A stretch of 39,854 bases of DNA, from assembly GCA_902794835.1 (NCBI GenBank), contig CADBIO010000014.1, positions 3,513 through 43,366 of the forward strand, read 5' to 3'. The notes beneath the pieces are model-generated. The model was not told where the DNA came from. It saw nothing but the letters and a program-made list of their open reading frames with translations, and ran no database searches. The DNA is from an uncultured Erysipelotrichaceae bacterium. GTDB taxonomy: Bacteria; Bacillota_I; Bacilli_A; RFN20; CAG-826. Position numbers and translations under genes: made by a program. Below, piece after piece: positions 16,393 through 25,212 of the stretch. Position 1 is the first letter of the stretch, and the number at the start of each line of letters is the position of its first letter.

Positions 16393-17121
16393 TTACTCCT
16401 TAGATATCGTAGATCCGATATCTTTTCCTTTCAGCACGTCGATGAGGACACTAGGGTCACTCATATTGAAGACGTGGATTTTCACTTCCGATTCCGCTAA
16501 CATCGCAACCGCCGTCAAATCCATGACAGCAAGTTTCTTGGATAAGACTTCTGAATAAGTCAGCCTCTTGAGCAATTTGGCGTCTTTGTTTTTCCGTGGA
16601 TCATCATCATAGACCCCTTCTACGCCATTTTTGCCCATGACGATGGCATCGGCGCAGATTTCCAATGCTCGGAGGGTTGCGCAGGTATCGGTGGTAAAAT
16701 ATGGATTTCCCGTTCCCCCAGCAAAGATAATGACGCGGCCATTCTCTAGGTGAGATACCGCCCTTCTGCGGATATAAGGCTCACAAACCTGAGGCACGTT
16801 GATGGCGCTCATGACACGAGTCTCAAGACCGAGCCTTTCTAACGCGCTTTGTAAGGCCAAAGCGTTCATGATAGTTCCAAGCATGCCCATATAATCGGCA
16901 GTAGAACGTTCGATTCCGACTTCATCGGCCAAGCGTCCTCTCCAGATGTTTCCTGCTCCGACGACAATACCGATTTGAACGCCGATATCATGTGCTTTTT
17001 TTACGACATCGGCAATGTCTTTCAGCTTCTTTTCGTCATAGATAGAACCATCATTTTCGTTTTGGAGAGCTTCGCCAGAAACCTTCAGAATGATTCTGCG
17101 ATAGATAGTTTTTTCTTCCAT
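16393..17121 (-). CDS. pyrH: UMP kinase
   Basis: Phosphorylates UMP to UDP in pyrimidine nucleotide synthesis. 242 residues from the ATG at 17121, with the amino acid kinase fold: ILKVSGEAL (ATP site), GIVVGAGNIWRG, DYMGMLGTIMNA and the C-terminal MSDPSVLIDVLKG segment. A TTG 18 bases earlier is in frame, but it lies upstream of the -10 element and would not be transcribed. The ATG has no Shine-Dalgarno site, and TATAAT ends 9 bases upstream. It is first in a pyrH-frr operon split from rpsB-tsf by a terminator. Confidence 0.97.
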   Translation of the reverse strand: MEEKTIYRRIILKVSGEALQNENDGSIYDEKKLKDIADVVKKAHDIGVQIGIVVGAGNIWRGRLADEVGIERSTADYMGMLGTIMNALALQSALERLGLETRVMSAINVPQVCEPYIRRRAVSHLENGRVIIFAGGTGNPYFTTDTCATLRALEICADAIVMGKNGVEGVYDDDPRKNKDAKLLKRLTYSEVLSKKLAVMDLTAVAMLAESEVKIHVFNMSDPSVLIDVLKGKDIGSTISKE

Positions 17122-17130
17122 AGTGGATAT

Positions 17131-17136
17131 ATTATA
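17131..17136 (-). promoter_or_regulatory. -10 element of pyrH-frr abutting the tsf terminator
   Basis: A perfect TATAAT on the minus strand, separated by one G from the T tract of the tsf terminator and ending 9 bases before the pyrH ATG. No good -35 is present; the -35 position falls inside the terminator stem. Near-leaderless transcription is expected, with a leader of perhaps 2-4 bases. Confidence 0.6.
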
Positions 17137-17165
17137 CAAAAAAACACACCCTCGGTGGAGTGTGT
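17137..17165 (-). terminator. Rho-independent terminator after tsf
   Basis: Minus-strand stem ACACACTC/GAGTGTGT-like arms (8 pairs with one T-G, 17165-17144), loop CACCGA, then seven T residues. It lies 11 bases after the tsf stop and ends the rpsB-tsf operon. Confidence 0.85.
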
Positions 17166-17176
17166 TTCTTTTTGAA

Positions 17177-18007
17177 TTAAGCAGCGACGCCTTCCCCGAC
17201 TTGATAGCGGACGAAGGTGATGACTTTATTGCCTTTTTCGGCTAAGACCTGCTCCACCGTCTTGGTTGGGTCAAGCAAGAATTTTTGCTTGGTCAAGCAA
17301 TATTGAGACAAGGCCTTGTCGACTTTTCTTTCGGCGATTTGGTCTTTGACTTGTTCTGGTTTGTTAGCAAGTTTCTCATCGGCGGCAACTTCTGCCTTGG
17401 CGATATTGAGTTCTCTTTGTCTTTCGGCAGCTGGAACATCTTCGAGATTGGTGTAAACGGCGCCAGAATCAGCGATATGCATCGCCAAATGGTGAGCGAA
17501 CTCCTCATCCTCTTTCTCTAAGACGACAGCGACAGAGATTCTGCCTTTTTGGTGGATATAGGTGCCAAATCCTTGGCCATCTTCCTTATGGAGGACGATT
17601 GCGCGACGGAATTCGGTTTTTTCACCCGTGGCAAGGGCAACATCGTCATGTTCTTGAAGGGTGCCTTCGCGAGCCGCTTCAATGGTGGCTGGCTCATTGG
17701 CTAAAACATAATCAAGAACATATCTGGCATAAGCTTGGAAACGGTCGGAAGCAGAAACGAAATCAGTTTCGCAATTGACTTCGATGACCGCGGCTTTGTT
17801 TCCTTCCGCCTTGACGAGGGCTAAGCCTTCAGCGGCGGTACGTCCAGCACGTTTGGCTTGTTTGGCGATGCCTTTTTCGCGGAGGTAGTCAATCGATTTC
17901 TCGATATCATATCCTGTTGCTTCGAGGGCTTTTTTGCAATCCATCATGCCCGCCCCGGTTCTATCACGGAGGGCTTTGATTGCGGCGATAGTGTTTTGAT
18001 CGGCCAT
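17177..18007 (-). CDS. tsf: Translation elongation factor Ts
   Basis: Guanine nucleotide exchange factor for EF-Tu. 276 residues with the N-terminal UBA-like signature IKALRDRTGAGMMDCKKAL and EKGIAKQAKRAGRTAAEGL, then the core with VEVNCETDFVSASDRF. GAAGGAG lies 6 bases before the ATG at 18007. It follows rpsB after 18 bases in the usual pair. Confidence 0.98.
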   Translation of the reverse strand: MADQNTIAAIKALRDRTGAGMMDCKKALEATGYDIEKSIDYLREKGIAKQAKRAGRTAAEGLALVKAEGNKAAVIEVNCETDFVSASDRFQAYARYVLDYVLANEPATIEAAREGTLQEHDDVALATGEKTEFRRAIVLHKEDGQGFGTYIHQKGRISVAVVLEKEDEEFAHHLAMHIADSGAVYTNLEDVPAAERQRELNIAKAEVAADEKLANKPEQVKDQIAERKVDKALSQYCLTKQKFLLDPTKTVEQVLAEKGNKVITFVRYQVGEGVAA

Positions 18008-18025
18008 TGTTTTCTCCTTCAATGA

Positions 18026-19060
18026 TTAAGCGGCTTTGGCTTCTTCTGCTGGTTTTTCTTCTGCTGGTTCTTCAGCTTTGGCGGCTTCGGCGGCAGCTTT
18101 TCTTTCAGCGAAACGAGCGTTGCGCTCGGCTTGCATCTTCTTGAAACGTTCTTCGCGAGCTTGTTTTTGAGCGCGGATAGCGGCTTTGCGTTGTTCGTTG
18201 GCGATATCGGCGGCACGGACAGCGTCTTTCATGGTCGCTTCTTCAGCGGTGTCTTTGACATAGGCGAATTCGGTGATGCCACCTTTGGATTCCACAACAG
18301 CATCAGCTAAGACACCGAGCAAGAGTTTGAGAGCGCTTGGGGCATCGTTGTTGGATGGGATCGGGAAATTGATGAGATCTGGGTCATCGGAAGTATCGAC
18401 AATCGCGAAGGTTGGGATGTGAAGTTTGCGAGCTTCTTCGATAGCGTTGTGCTCAACGGTTGGGTCATCGACGATGACAGCTTGTGGTAAGCGACGCATC
18501 TCTTTGATACCCTCGAGGTTGCGGGCAAGTTTTTCAAGTTCTTTTCTTAAGACGGCAACTTCTTTCTTTGGAAGCTTCTCGAAATCACCATTGGCCTCCA
18601 TTTCTTGAAGTTCTTTCAATCTCTTGGTGCGACCAAGGATAGTGCGGAAATTGGTGAGGGTGCCGCCTAACCAACGATTGGCGATATAGAAGGAACCGGA
18701 ACGGGTTGCTTCATCGACAATGATTTGTTTGGCGCTTTCTTTAGTGCCAACGAAGAGGACTTTTCCACCTTCATCGACGATTTCCTTCAATTTCTTGTAG
18801 GCGACGTTGACTTGATCGACGGTTTTGCCCATATCGATGAGATAGATGCCATTTCTGGCGCCATAGATGAATTTGCCCATTTTTGGGTTCCATCTTCTGG
18901 TTTGATGTCCAAAATGGACGCCGGCTTCGAGAAGTTTTCTCATGGTCATAATCGGAGCGTTTGGATCTCTGATGATGGCTGCCATGGTTTCTTCTTCAGT
19001 TGCTACATCGGCAGTTGCTGCTTCTGGAACAGCTTCGACTTTTTTTAATTCGTCACTCAT
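18026..19060 (-). CDS. rpsB: Small ribosomal subunit protein uS2, with extended ends
   Basis: S2 of the 30S subunit. The core starts at about residue 38 (MTMRKLLEAGVHFGHQTRRW) and carries the expected NGIYLIDMGKTV, FVGTKESAK, NRWLGGTLTNF and LPQAVIVDDP motifs, ending at the AADIANEQRKAA helix. The protein is 344 residues, about 100 more than a standard S2: an acidic 37-residue N-terminal extension and an Ala/Lys/Glu-rich C-terminal tail of about 55 residues. The start at 19060 is set by GGAGG 8 bases upstream; earlier in-frame codons fall in the leader. Confidence 0.95.
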   Translation of the reverse strand: MSDELKKVEAVPEAATADVATEEETMAAIIRDPNAPIMTMRKLLEAGVHFGHQTRRWNPKMGKFIYGARNGIYLIDMGKTVDQVNVAYKKLKEIVDEGGKVLFVGTKESAKQIIVDEATRSGSFYIANRWLGGTLTNFRTILGRTKRLKELQEMEANGDFEKLPKKEVAVLRKELEKLARNLEGIKEMRRLPQAVIVDDPTVEHNAIEEARKLHIPTFAIVDTSDDPDLINFPIPSNNDAPSALKLLLGVLADAVVESKGGITEFAYVKDTAEEATMKDAVRAADIANEQRKAAIRAQKQAREERFKKMQAERNARFAERKAAAEAAKAEEPAEEKPAEEAKAA

Positions 19061-19234
19061 TTTAGTGACCTCCATTTGTTTTAGCCTCCCCCGTTTCAAG
19101 GAACTGACCACCAAGACGATTTTTAAGCTGCTTCGCCCGTCAAGGAACACGGCGTTCGATCCGCGAGGTGCGTATAAGCTCTTTCTTAAAGAAAGGCCGA
19201 GGCTAATTATACACCTCAAAGGAATTTCTACAAA
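19061..19234 (-). promoter_or_regulatory. rpsB promoter and structured 5' leader
   Basis: Minus-strand promoter TTGTAG (19233-19228), 16 bases, TATAAT (19211-19206). Transcription from about 19198 gives a leader of some 138 bases before the rpsB ATG. It contains a hairpin CGCCGT/ACGGGCG with loop GTTCCTTG, and the nonamer GTTCCTTGA occurs again near the ribosome site. Ribosomal protein leaders often bind their own product; whether S2 binds here is inference. It also occupies most of the spacer between xerC and rpsB. Confidence 0.5.
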
Positions 19235-19286
19235 GAGGAAAATACTCCTAAGGATAGAAAGGAACAAAAATACGATGAATGCTCAA

Positions 19287-20201
19287 TTATTTATCTTTTT
19301 TCTTCTCCTGACGAGGGAAGAATTGCCCATATTGTTCTTGCATGGATTTCGTCGAGACGTGAGTGTAGATTTGGGTGGTATTCAAACTGGCGTGGCCCAA
19401 CAATTCCTGGATTAGGCGAAGATCGGCTCCGTTATCCAAAAGAGTCGTGGCAAAGGTATGCCTCAAAACGTGCGGGTGAAGGCCAAAATAAGAACCGGTT
19501 TTAGCCTCAACTTGACGGAGGATGTATTCCAAGCCTCTGGTAGTGAGGTTTTCTCCACGCTCATTTAGGAAAAACGCGTCTCCTCGACGGATGCTTCTGT
19601 GTTTTGCGACCAATTCTGGACGCTGTTTTTTCAAATATTCCTGCATCACCATGACGGCGGTCTTGCTAATTGGGACTAGTCTTTCTTTGTCCCCTTTGCC
19701 AAATACGCGAATCATCCGAGAACGGAAATCCACTTCTCTTTGACGAAAAGATATCACCTCTGAGGCGCGCATTCCCGAAGCATACATCAATTCGAGAATT
19801 GCTTGGTCACGAAGGGCAAAATAATCGGTCCTCTTGGCGTTGGCGTTCAACAACGAAGTCACTTGCTCGTTAGTGAGCACGTCGGGATAACGAACGGGTT
19901 TTTTCGGGGCACGGACCTGTTTAAAAGGGTTGATGGCGATAATCCCATTTTGTTGCAGGTAATTATAGAATTGGCGGCAGGCAGACATTCTTCGTTGTAA
20001 CGAACGAGCCCCCACGCCTTTGCGGAGTTGGACGGATTCAAAATCGCGGATTACCATCTTGTCAACTTTGTCCATCAAAACTCCTTCTTGACCGATGTAA
20101 TCAAAGAAAAAATCGAGATCCCGGCGATAGGACTCCACCGTATGCGAGGAATAATTCCTGGCAATCAGATGATCTAGGTATTCTGCCTCAATCTTGTTCA
20201 T
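19287..20201 (-). CDS. xerC: Tyrosine recombinase, XerC/CodV-like
   Basis: 304 residues. N-terminal SAM-like DNA-binding domain (1-85) and C-terminal catalytic domain with the full set: Arg145 (ASGMRASEV), Lys170 (GKGDKE), HVLRHTFAT with His244 and Arg247, LGHASLNTTQIYTH with His270 and the nucleophile Tyr279. It should resolve chromosome dimers at dif. The place directly after trmFO is that of Bacillus codV, so XerC rather than XerD is the better name. The ATG overlaps the trmFO stop as ATGA; an upstream in-frame TTG is less likely. Confidence 0.9.
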   Translation of the reverse strand: MNKIEAEYLDHLIARNYSSHTVESYRRDLDFFFDYIGQEGVLMDKVDKMVIRDFESVQLRKGVGARSLQRRMSACRQFYNYLQQNGIIAINPFKQVRAPKKPVRYPDVLTNEQVTSLLNANAKRTDYFALRDQAILELMYASGMRASEVISFRQREVDFRSRMIRVFGKGDKERLVPISKTAVMVMQEYLKKQRPELVAKHRSIRRGDAFFLNERGENLTTRGLEYILRQVEAKTGSYFGLHPHVLRHTFATTLLDNGADLRLIQELLGHASLNTTQIYTHVSTKSMQEQYGQFFPRQEKKKDK

Positions 20202-21502
20202 TCGTTGGCCTGCTTCCAATAGGATTTTATTCCCAAAAGAGCAGAATCGATAGTCGGTTGTCGGTTTTCCTTCTTAGAGGTTGGGAAAAGCACCCAAGAG
20301 GCGTTCATTGGTTCAAAATAAGACCCATTAGCATGGAGGATGTAATCAATAAGAGCACCGGTCACGGTTTCACGAGGGACGGGGATGAAATTTTTCTCCA
20401 ATAGCCTGCGATAAGCATGGATGCCGGCGATAATCCCCATCGCTGCCGATTCGACATAACCTTCAACGCCCGACAATTGTCCAGCGATGAAAATATGATC
20501 ACGGTTTTTCAAACTAAGGTCATCATTCAAGGCGATTGGGGAGGCGATATAACTATTGCGATGCATCAGCCCATAACGAACGAATTTGGCATTCTCCAAA
20601 CCAGGAATCATGGAAAAAACTCGTTTTTGTTCCGGATAGGTCAAATTGGTCTGGAAGCCGACGAGATTATAGTAATCGCCAAGCTTTGTATCTTGTCTTA
20701 ATTGGGCCACCGCATACGGATGTGGATGTTCTTCTGTCCCTAAACCAAAAGGTTTTAACGGCCCGTGACGCAAAGTCTCAAGGCCCCGAGAAGCCATCAC
20801 TTCAATTGGCAGACAGCCTTCGAAATAATGCGTGTCAAATGCATGAACCAGCGCTTTTTCCGCGCTAATTAAAGCGGTCACGAAACGATTGTATTCGTCT
20901 TTGTTGAAAGGACAGTTGATGTAGGAGGCATCGTCTTGTTCGAAACGGGATTTGAAATACGCTTTGGAAAAATCGATCGAAGACTTCTCGATGATTGGCG
21001 CAGAAGCATCGAAAAAAGAAAGGTTCTTCTGTCCAATCACTTCTCCTAATCTCTCTAGCAGTGGCCCGCTGGTCAAAGGACCCGTGGCTAAAATCGTGAT
21101 TCCCTCTTTGGGCAAATCCTCGACGTCTTGACGATAGATTTTGAGGTTTGGAAATTGCAATAGCTTCTTGGTGATATGTTGCGCAAAAACATCGCGGTCC
21201 ACAGAAAGAGCGTTACCTCCTGGAACCGAAGAAACGTCAGCAGCCTCCATCATCAAAGAACCCATCTGCCGCATCTCTTCTTTTAACAACCCGCAGCAAT
21301 TGCTAAGCTGTTTGGATTTGAGAGAATTAGAACAGACCAGTTCCCCAAAAAGATCGGACACGTGTGCCCCATCTTCCACCAAAGGGCGTCTTTCATAAAG
21401 ATGCACTTCGACACCTTGTTTCAAAAGGAAGTAAGCGGCCTCACTCCCTGCGAGACCGCCTCCGATAACATTAATGATTCTTTTTTCTCCGTTTTTGGTC
21501 AT
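20198..21502 (-). CDS. trmFO: tRNA m5U54 methyltransferase, folate/FAD-dependent
   Basis: Methylates U54 in the T loop of tRNA using methylene-tetrahydrofolate and FAD. 434 residues, the usual length, with the FAD-binding loop VIGGGLAGSEAAYFLLKQGV at the N-terminus, LVCSNSLKSK, SVPGGNALSVDRD, and the C-terminal GQLSGVEGYVESAAMG motif. The ATG at 21502 overlaps the topA stop (ATGA), with AAAGGAA 5 bases before it. Order topA-trmFO-xerC as in Bacillus. Confidence 0.97.
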   Translation of the reverse strand: MTKNGEKRIINVIGGGLAGSEAAYFLLKQGVEVHLYERRPLVEDGAHVSDLFGELVCSNSLKSKQLSNCCGLLKEEMRQMGSLMMEAADVSSVPGGNALSVDRDVFAQHITKKLLQFPNLKIYRQDVEDLPKEGITILATGPLTSGPLLERLGEVIGQKNLSFFDASAPIIEKSSIDFSKAYFKSRFEQDDASYINCPFNKDEYNRFVTALISAEKALVHAFDTHYFEGCLPIEVMASRGLETLRHGPLKPFGLGTEEHPHPYAVAQLRQDTKLGDYYNLVGFQTNLTYPEQKRVFSMIPGLENAKFVRYGLMHRNSYIASPIALNDDLSLKNRDHIFIAGQLSGVEGYVESAAMGIIAGIHAYRRLLEKNFIPVPRETVTGALIDYILHANGSYFEPMNASWVLFPTSKKENRQPTIDSALLGIKSYWKQANE

Positions 21503-23622
21503 TTCTTTCCTTTTTTCACCGTCAGCCATTCGTGATATCGGCACTTCGGGTAATTGGTGCACCCTAAAAAGTCGACTTTTTTACCATGTTTTACCACCAA
21601 ATGGCCTTGGTGGCAGGAAGGACATTCTTTGACATAATCGGCTTCGGTGTATTTAGTGGCGTCCTCCAGTTTTTTCTCTTCCTGGCCTTTGATATACGTG
21701 CAACTAGGGTAGCCAGAACAGCCGACAAATTCCTCTCCTTTTTTGCTCTTTCTAACCACGAGCGGGCGACCGCATCGAGGGCAAGTTTCCCCTGTCTCTT
21801 GCATTTTTTCTTTGACGACGTAATGGCAAGCAGGGTAATTAGAGCAAGCGACAAATTTGCCGAATTTTCCTTTTTTGTAGATTAGCGGCGAACCACATTC
21901 TGGACACATCTCACCCGTCGGTTCACCACCATCTTTATACATTGTTTTTTGGACTTGGTCGAACTTTTCGATAAAAGGACGATAGAAAGAATCCATCGCC
22001 TCTAAGCGAGTCTTTTTCTTTTCTGCCACTTCATCCAATTCATTTTCCATTTTCGCGGTATAACTGGCGGAAATGATTTCCGGGAAAAATTTCTCCATCA
22101 CCTTCGTGGTGCGAATCCCAGTTTCGGTCGGCGTAACAACGCCTTTGACAATGCTGATATAGTCGTGTGATTTCAGCGTTTTGATGGTGTTAGCATAAGT
22201 CGATGGACGACCGATGCCTTTTTCTTCCATCGCCTTAACGACTTTGGCCTCCGTAAAACGAGCTGGTGGTTGGGTGAATTTTTGCTCTTCGTTGCGTTTC
22301 TTGACGGAATAAGACTTCCCTTCTTCTAAAGGAGGGAGCTTTTTGTTTTCCTCGGCTTCAAATTCACCATAAATCACGGAATAGCCCGGGAAAAGGGTTC
22401 TTGTTCCCGAGGCTTTAAAAGTCAAGCCGTTGCATTCCCAAATGGCAGTTGTGACTTCTTCTACTTTCGGTGTCATCAAAGAGGCGAGGGCGCGATCGTA
22501 AATCAAACGATAGAGTTTAGCTTCGTCCGGGGATAAATATTGAGCCACAGTTTCTGGCGTGCGCAAAGTAGAGGTTGGACGGATAGCCTCGTGAGCATCC
22601 TGGACCCTTTCTTTTTTCTTTTCTGCCTGTTTGATATAACCGAGGTATTCTTTTCCAAAATGTTCGAGAATATAAGGTTTGGCGTTGTTTTGGTAGAAAT
22701 CTTCCGAAATTCGGGTGGAATCGGTTCTCATATAGGTGATCAAACCCACGTGTTCTCCTTGAATTTGACGTCCCTCATATAAAAGTTGAGCGATGGATTG
22801 GGTTTTGCTCGTCGAGAACTTGAAACGATTGTAGGCTTCCTGTTGCAAAGTGGAGGTCGTGAACGGGAATTTTGATAGGATTGAGCGTTTCGTCGAGGTC
22901 AAAGAAACGATTTTCATGCTGTCGCCGATGCGTTTAAGAATCGCCTCAGCTTCTTCTTTGTTATGAATTTCTGGGTTCTTTCCGTCGACTTTGTCCAAGG
23001 CAACGATCAAAGTCTTGCCGTCTTCTAAATTCAGCTCAACAGAAACGCTCCAGAATTCCTTTGGAACGAAGCTCTTTATCTCGTCGTCGTTTTCAACGAT
23101 GAGTTTCAACGTGGCAGATTGAACACGTCCCGCAGATTTCGAGCCCATCTTGCGTTGAAGCAAGGAGGAAAGCTTAAAACCGATGATACGATCATACATT
23201 CTCCTCGTTTCCTGCGCATAAACCAAATTCATGTCAATATGAGAAGGATGCTCCATCGCCTCTTGAATGGCGGGACGGGTGATTTCATGGAAGGAGAGAC
23301 GTTTGGTGGTTTTTGGGTCTAAGCCTAAGACAATGGCTAAATGCCAAGAAATGGCCTCACCTTCACGATCAGGGTCGGTGGCGAGAATGACTTCCTCGGA
23401 TTGCGCAACTTGGGCCTTAAGTTTTTTAACCGTGGCATACTGATTCGGCTTGATGACGAAATCTGGCTTATAGTCTTCTTCGACATTGATGCCAAGACCC
23501 CCCTTGCCATGAGTGGAAAGGTCGCGGATGTGTCCTTGTGAGGCGACAACCTCAAAACCATTGCCTAAATAGTTTTTAATTGTGGCGCATTTATTGGGTG
23601 ATTCAACGATAACTAATTTCAT
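21499..23622 (-). CDS. topA: DNA topoisomerase I (type IA)
   Basis: Relaxes negative supercoils through a single-strand break. 707 residues. The Toprim domain begins VIVESPNKCATIKNYLG and carries ATDPDREGEAISWHL; the catalytic tyrosine is in GLITYMRTDSTR (about residue 300). The C-terminus has three four-cysteine zinc ribbons in a row (CPECG..CSNYPAC, CPRCG..CSGYPSC, CPSCH..CTNYPKC). AAAGGAG lies 7 bases before the ATG at 23622, and it has its own strong promoter. Confidence 0.98.
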   Translation of the reverse strand: MKLVIVESPNKCATIKNYLGNGFEVVASQGHIRDLSTHGKGGLGINVEEDYKPDFVIKPNQYATVKKLKAQVAQSEEVILATDPDREGEAISWHLAIVLGLDPKTTKRLSFHEITRPAIQEAMEHPSHIDMNLVYAQETRRMYDRIIGFKLSSLLQRKMGSKSAGRVQSATLKLIVENDDEIKSFVPKEFWSVSVELNLEDGKTLIVALDKVDGKNPEIHNKEEAEAILKRIGDSMKIVSLTSTKRSILSKFPFTTSTLQQEAYNRFKFSTSKTQSIAQLLYEGRQIQGEHVGLITYMRTDSTRISEDFYQNNAKPYILEHFGKEYLGYIKQAEKKKERVQDAHEAIRPTSTLRTPETVAQYLSPDEAKLYRLIYDRALASLMTPKVEEVTTAIWECNGLTFKASGTRTLFPGYSVIYGEFEAEENKKLPPLEEGKSYSVKKRNEEQKFTQPPARFTEAKVVKAMEEKGIGRPSTYANTIKTLKSHDYISIVKGVVTPTETGIRTTKVMEKFFPEIISASYTAKMENELDEVAEKKKTRLEAMDSFYRPFIEKFDQVQKTMYKDGGEPTGEMCPECGSPLIYKKGKFGKFVACSNYPACHYVVKEKMQETGETCPRCGRPLVVRKSKKGEEFVGCSGYPSCTYIKGQEEKKLEDATKYTEADYVKECPSCHQGHLVVKHGKKVDFLGCTNYPKCRYHEWLTVKKGKK

Positions 23623-23645
23623 ATCCCGCTCCTTTCGGCTCAAAA

Positions 23646-23674
23646 ATATTAGAGACCTCAAAAAGCTTTGTCAA
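23646..23674 (-). promoter_or_regulatory. Promoter of topA-trmFO-xerC
   Basis: Minus strand: perfect TTGACA (23674-23669), 17-base spacer, TAATAT (23651-23646). It is followed by a leader of about 17 bases with AAAGGAG. Confidence 0.85.
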
Positions 23675-23699
23675 ACTGACTTTTGCTCTTTTTCCTATA

Positions 23700-23721
23700 T
23701 ATAAATAAAGAGTTATTTATA
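23700..23721. repeat. AT-only inverted repeat between dprA and topA
   Basis: Perfect 9-bp arms TATAAATAA/TTATTTATA around AGAG. It lies just after the dprA stop and before the topA promoter. With no G-C pair and no clear T tract it is a poor terminator; it might be a protein site or mark the end of the lepB-dprA message. Confidence 0.5.
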
Positions 23722-23740
23722 GAAATTTTCGAAAAAATTT

Positions 23741-24547
23741 TCAGTCTCCCTTTTCTTTTACCCAGCCTAGCAAGTCAAGAGCGTCCATGGTGCTGCAAAC
23801 TACTGGAGCGCCATCACGGATCAGCAAATTGCAAGCGCTGTCTTCATCGGCGTGGTAAGGAACGCAGGCAACGTCTTTGCCAAAATCCAAAGCATAACCA
23901 ACCGTAATCAACGTTCCTGAATGACGGTTGGCCTCTCCGACGATTGTCAGTTTCGATAAGCCAGCAATGATGCGGTTGCGGGCAGGAAACGTATCTTTAT
24001 CTTGACTTGGTGGATATCGTCCAGGGCGTTCAGAAAGAACCAGCCCTTCTTCTTTTATCCTCTTATATAAATCAGTGTTGCTAGACGGGTAAGGAAAATC
24101 AATTCCTGTCCCTAAAACCGCGACCGCCTTCCCACCGGCATCCAAAGCAGCTCTTGTCGCAACGCCGTCAATCCCCCTAGCCATCCCCGAAACAATCGTA
24201 AAGCCTTCTTTGGCAATGCCCCCCGCTAAAATTTCGGCCATTTTATTTCCATACGTTGACGAATCTCTGGAGCCGACATAGGAAACGCACTTCTCTTCTT
24301 CGGAAACAAGTGAAAGGTCGCCATAATAGAAAAGGACTAGGGGCGGTTTATAAATCTTTTTCAGCGACGGCGGATAGTCAGGATCCATCAAAGTCGTGGT
24401 TTTGCATTTGAGCGCTTTGTTTGTTGATGCGACTTCATTTGGCTCGAGATGTTCTTTCCGTTTGATCGCATCATAAATTCGGTCCCATTCGCCTTCATAT
24501 TTCACAGCGAGATGAACCAAGATGGAATGTGTAGTCAATCTTTCCAT
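23741..24547 (-). CDS. dprA: DNA processing protein DprA
   Basis: Loads RecA on incoming single-stranded DNA during transformation. 268 residues with the Rossmann-like core: YVGSRDSSTYGNKMAE, IVSGMARGIDGVATRAAL, AVLGTGIDFPYPSSN, FPARNRIIAGLS and GTLITVGYALDFGKDV. The usual C-terminal winged helix is absent, as in many Bacilli. GAGGGGG lies 6 bases before the ATG. It is last in the lepB-rbgA-rnhB-dprA group, 47 bases after rnhB. Confidence 0.95.
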   Translation of the reverse strand: MERLTTHSILVHLAVKYEGEWDRIYDAIKRKEHLEPNEVASTNKALKCKTTTLMDPDYPPSLKKIYKPPLVLFYYGDLSLVSEEEKCVSYVGSRDSSTYGNKMAEILAGGIAKEGFTIVSGMARGIDGVATRAALDAGGKAVAVLGTGIDFPYPSSNTDLYKRIKEEGLVLSERPGRYPPSQDKDTFPARNRIIAGLSKLTIVGEANRHSGTLITVGYALDFGKDVACVPYHADEDSACNLLIRDGAPVVCSTMDALDLLGWVKEKGD

Positions 24548-24594
24548 GCTTTACCCCCTCACTTATAAAAAGACGGGTAAAAAAGAAAAGTGAC

Positions 24595-25212
24595 CTAAAA
24601 AAGTTTCAATTGTTCGGAAAAGTAAGAGGCAATCGGAGAAAAACTTTTTCGATGGATGTGTTCTAACGGGCCATATTGGGCAATGGCAGCTAAATGCATC
24701 TTGGTGCCATAGCCCTTATGTTTGGCAAATCCGTACTGTGGATATTGTTTGTCTAATTCTTCCATATAATGGTCACGTGAGACTTTCGCCAAAATAGAAG
24801 CGGCTGCAACATTCAAACATTGAGCGTCTCCTTTTACCATCGAAATCAACGGTTTCTTAGTCTTTAGAGGCATACAATCGGTGATAATCAAATCATAGGG
24901 AATCTTGATTTGCTGGAGCGCTTTCAACATACAGAGCTTCGTGGCTTCATAAATGTTGTGCTCATCGATCTCATCTGCGCTCATAGAAGCGATTCCGTAG
25001 GCAAGGGCGTGTTCTTTGATTTCTAAGAAAAGCTGCTCTCGTTTTTTCTCGGTGAGTTTCTTCGAATCGTTAATGTCTTCGTTCTGATAAGAGGGGTCAA
25101 AAACGACGGCAGCGGCAAAAACCGGGCCAGCAAGAGGCCCTCTTCCCGCTTCATCGATTCCGACGATAAGCTTCACCGAATCACTATAAAACTCTTTTTC
25201 TTTGGAAAGCAT
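24595..25212 (-). CDS. rnhB: Ribonuclease HII
   Basis: Cuts the RNA strand of RNA-DNA hybrids and removes single ribonucleotides from DNA. 205 residues with the acidic catalytic set: Asp and Glu in GIDEAGRGPLAGP, Asp in IITDCMPL, and AASILAKVSRDHYM with the last Asp, plus the C-terminal YGFAKHKGYGT. The ATG overlaps the rbgA stop as TAATG. Confidence 0.98.
   Translation of the reverse strand: MLSKEKEFYSDSVKLIVGIDEAGRGPLAGPVFAAAVVFDPSYQNEDINDSKKLTEKKREQLFLEIKEHALAYGIASMSADEIDEHNIYEATKLCMLKALQQIKIPYDLIITDCMPLKTKKPLISMVKGDAQCLNVAAASILAKVSRDHYMEELDKQYPQYGFAKHKGYGTKMHLAAIAQYGPLEHIHRKSFSPIASYFSEQLKLF

Noticed and set aside
19081-19206. Complementary segments TTAGCCTC and GAGGCTAA enclosing the whole rpsB leader
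   Set aside because: The upstream arm overlaps and follows the -10 element TATAAT, so transcription would start after most of it. The pair cannot form in the RNA unless an earlier promoter is used.
19287-20201. The tyrosine recombinase as a mobile-element integrase
   Set aside because: Its position after trmFO and its size match the core XerC/CodV protein, and no element boundaries are nearby.
23700-23721. Inverted repeat after dprA as a terminator
   Set aside because: The arms contain no G-C pair and there is no following T tract of the right form, so it is listed only as a repeat.
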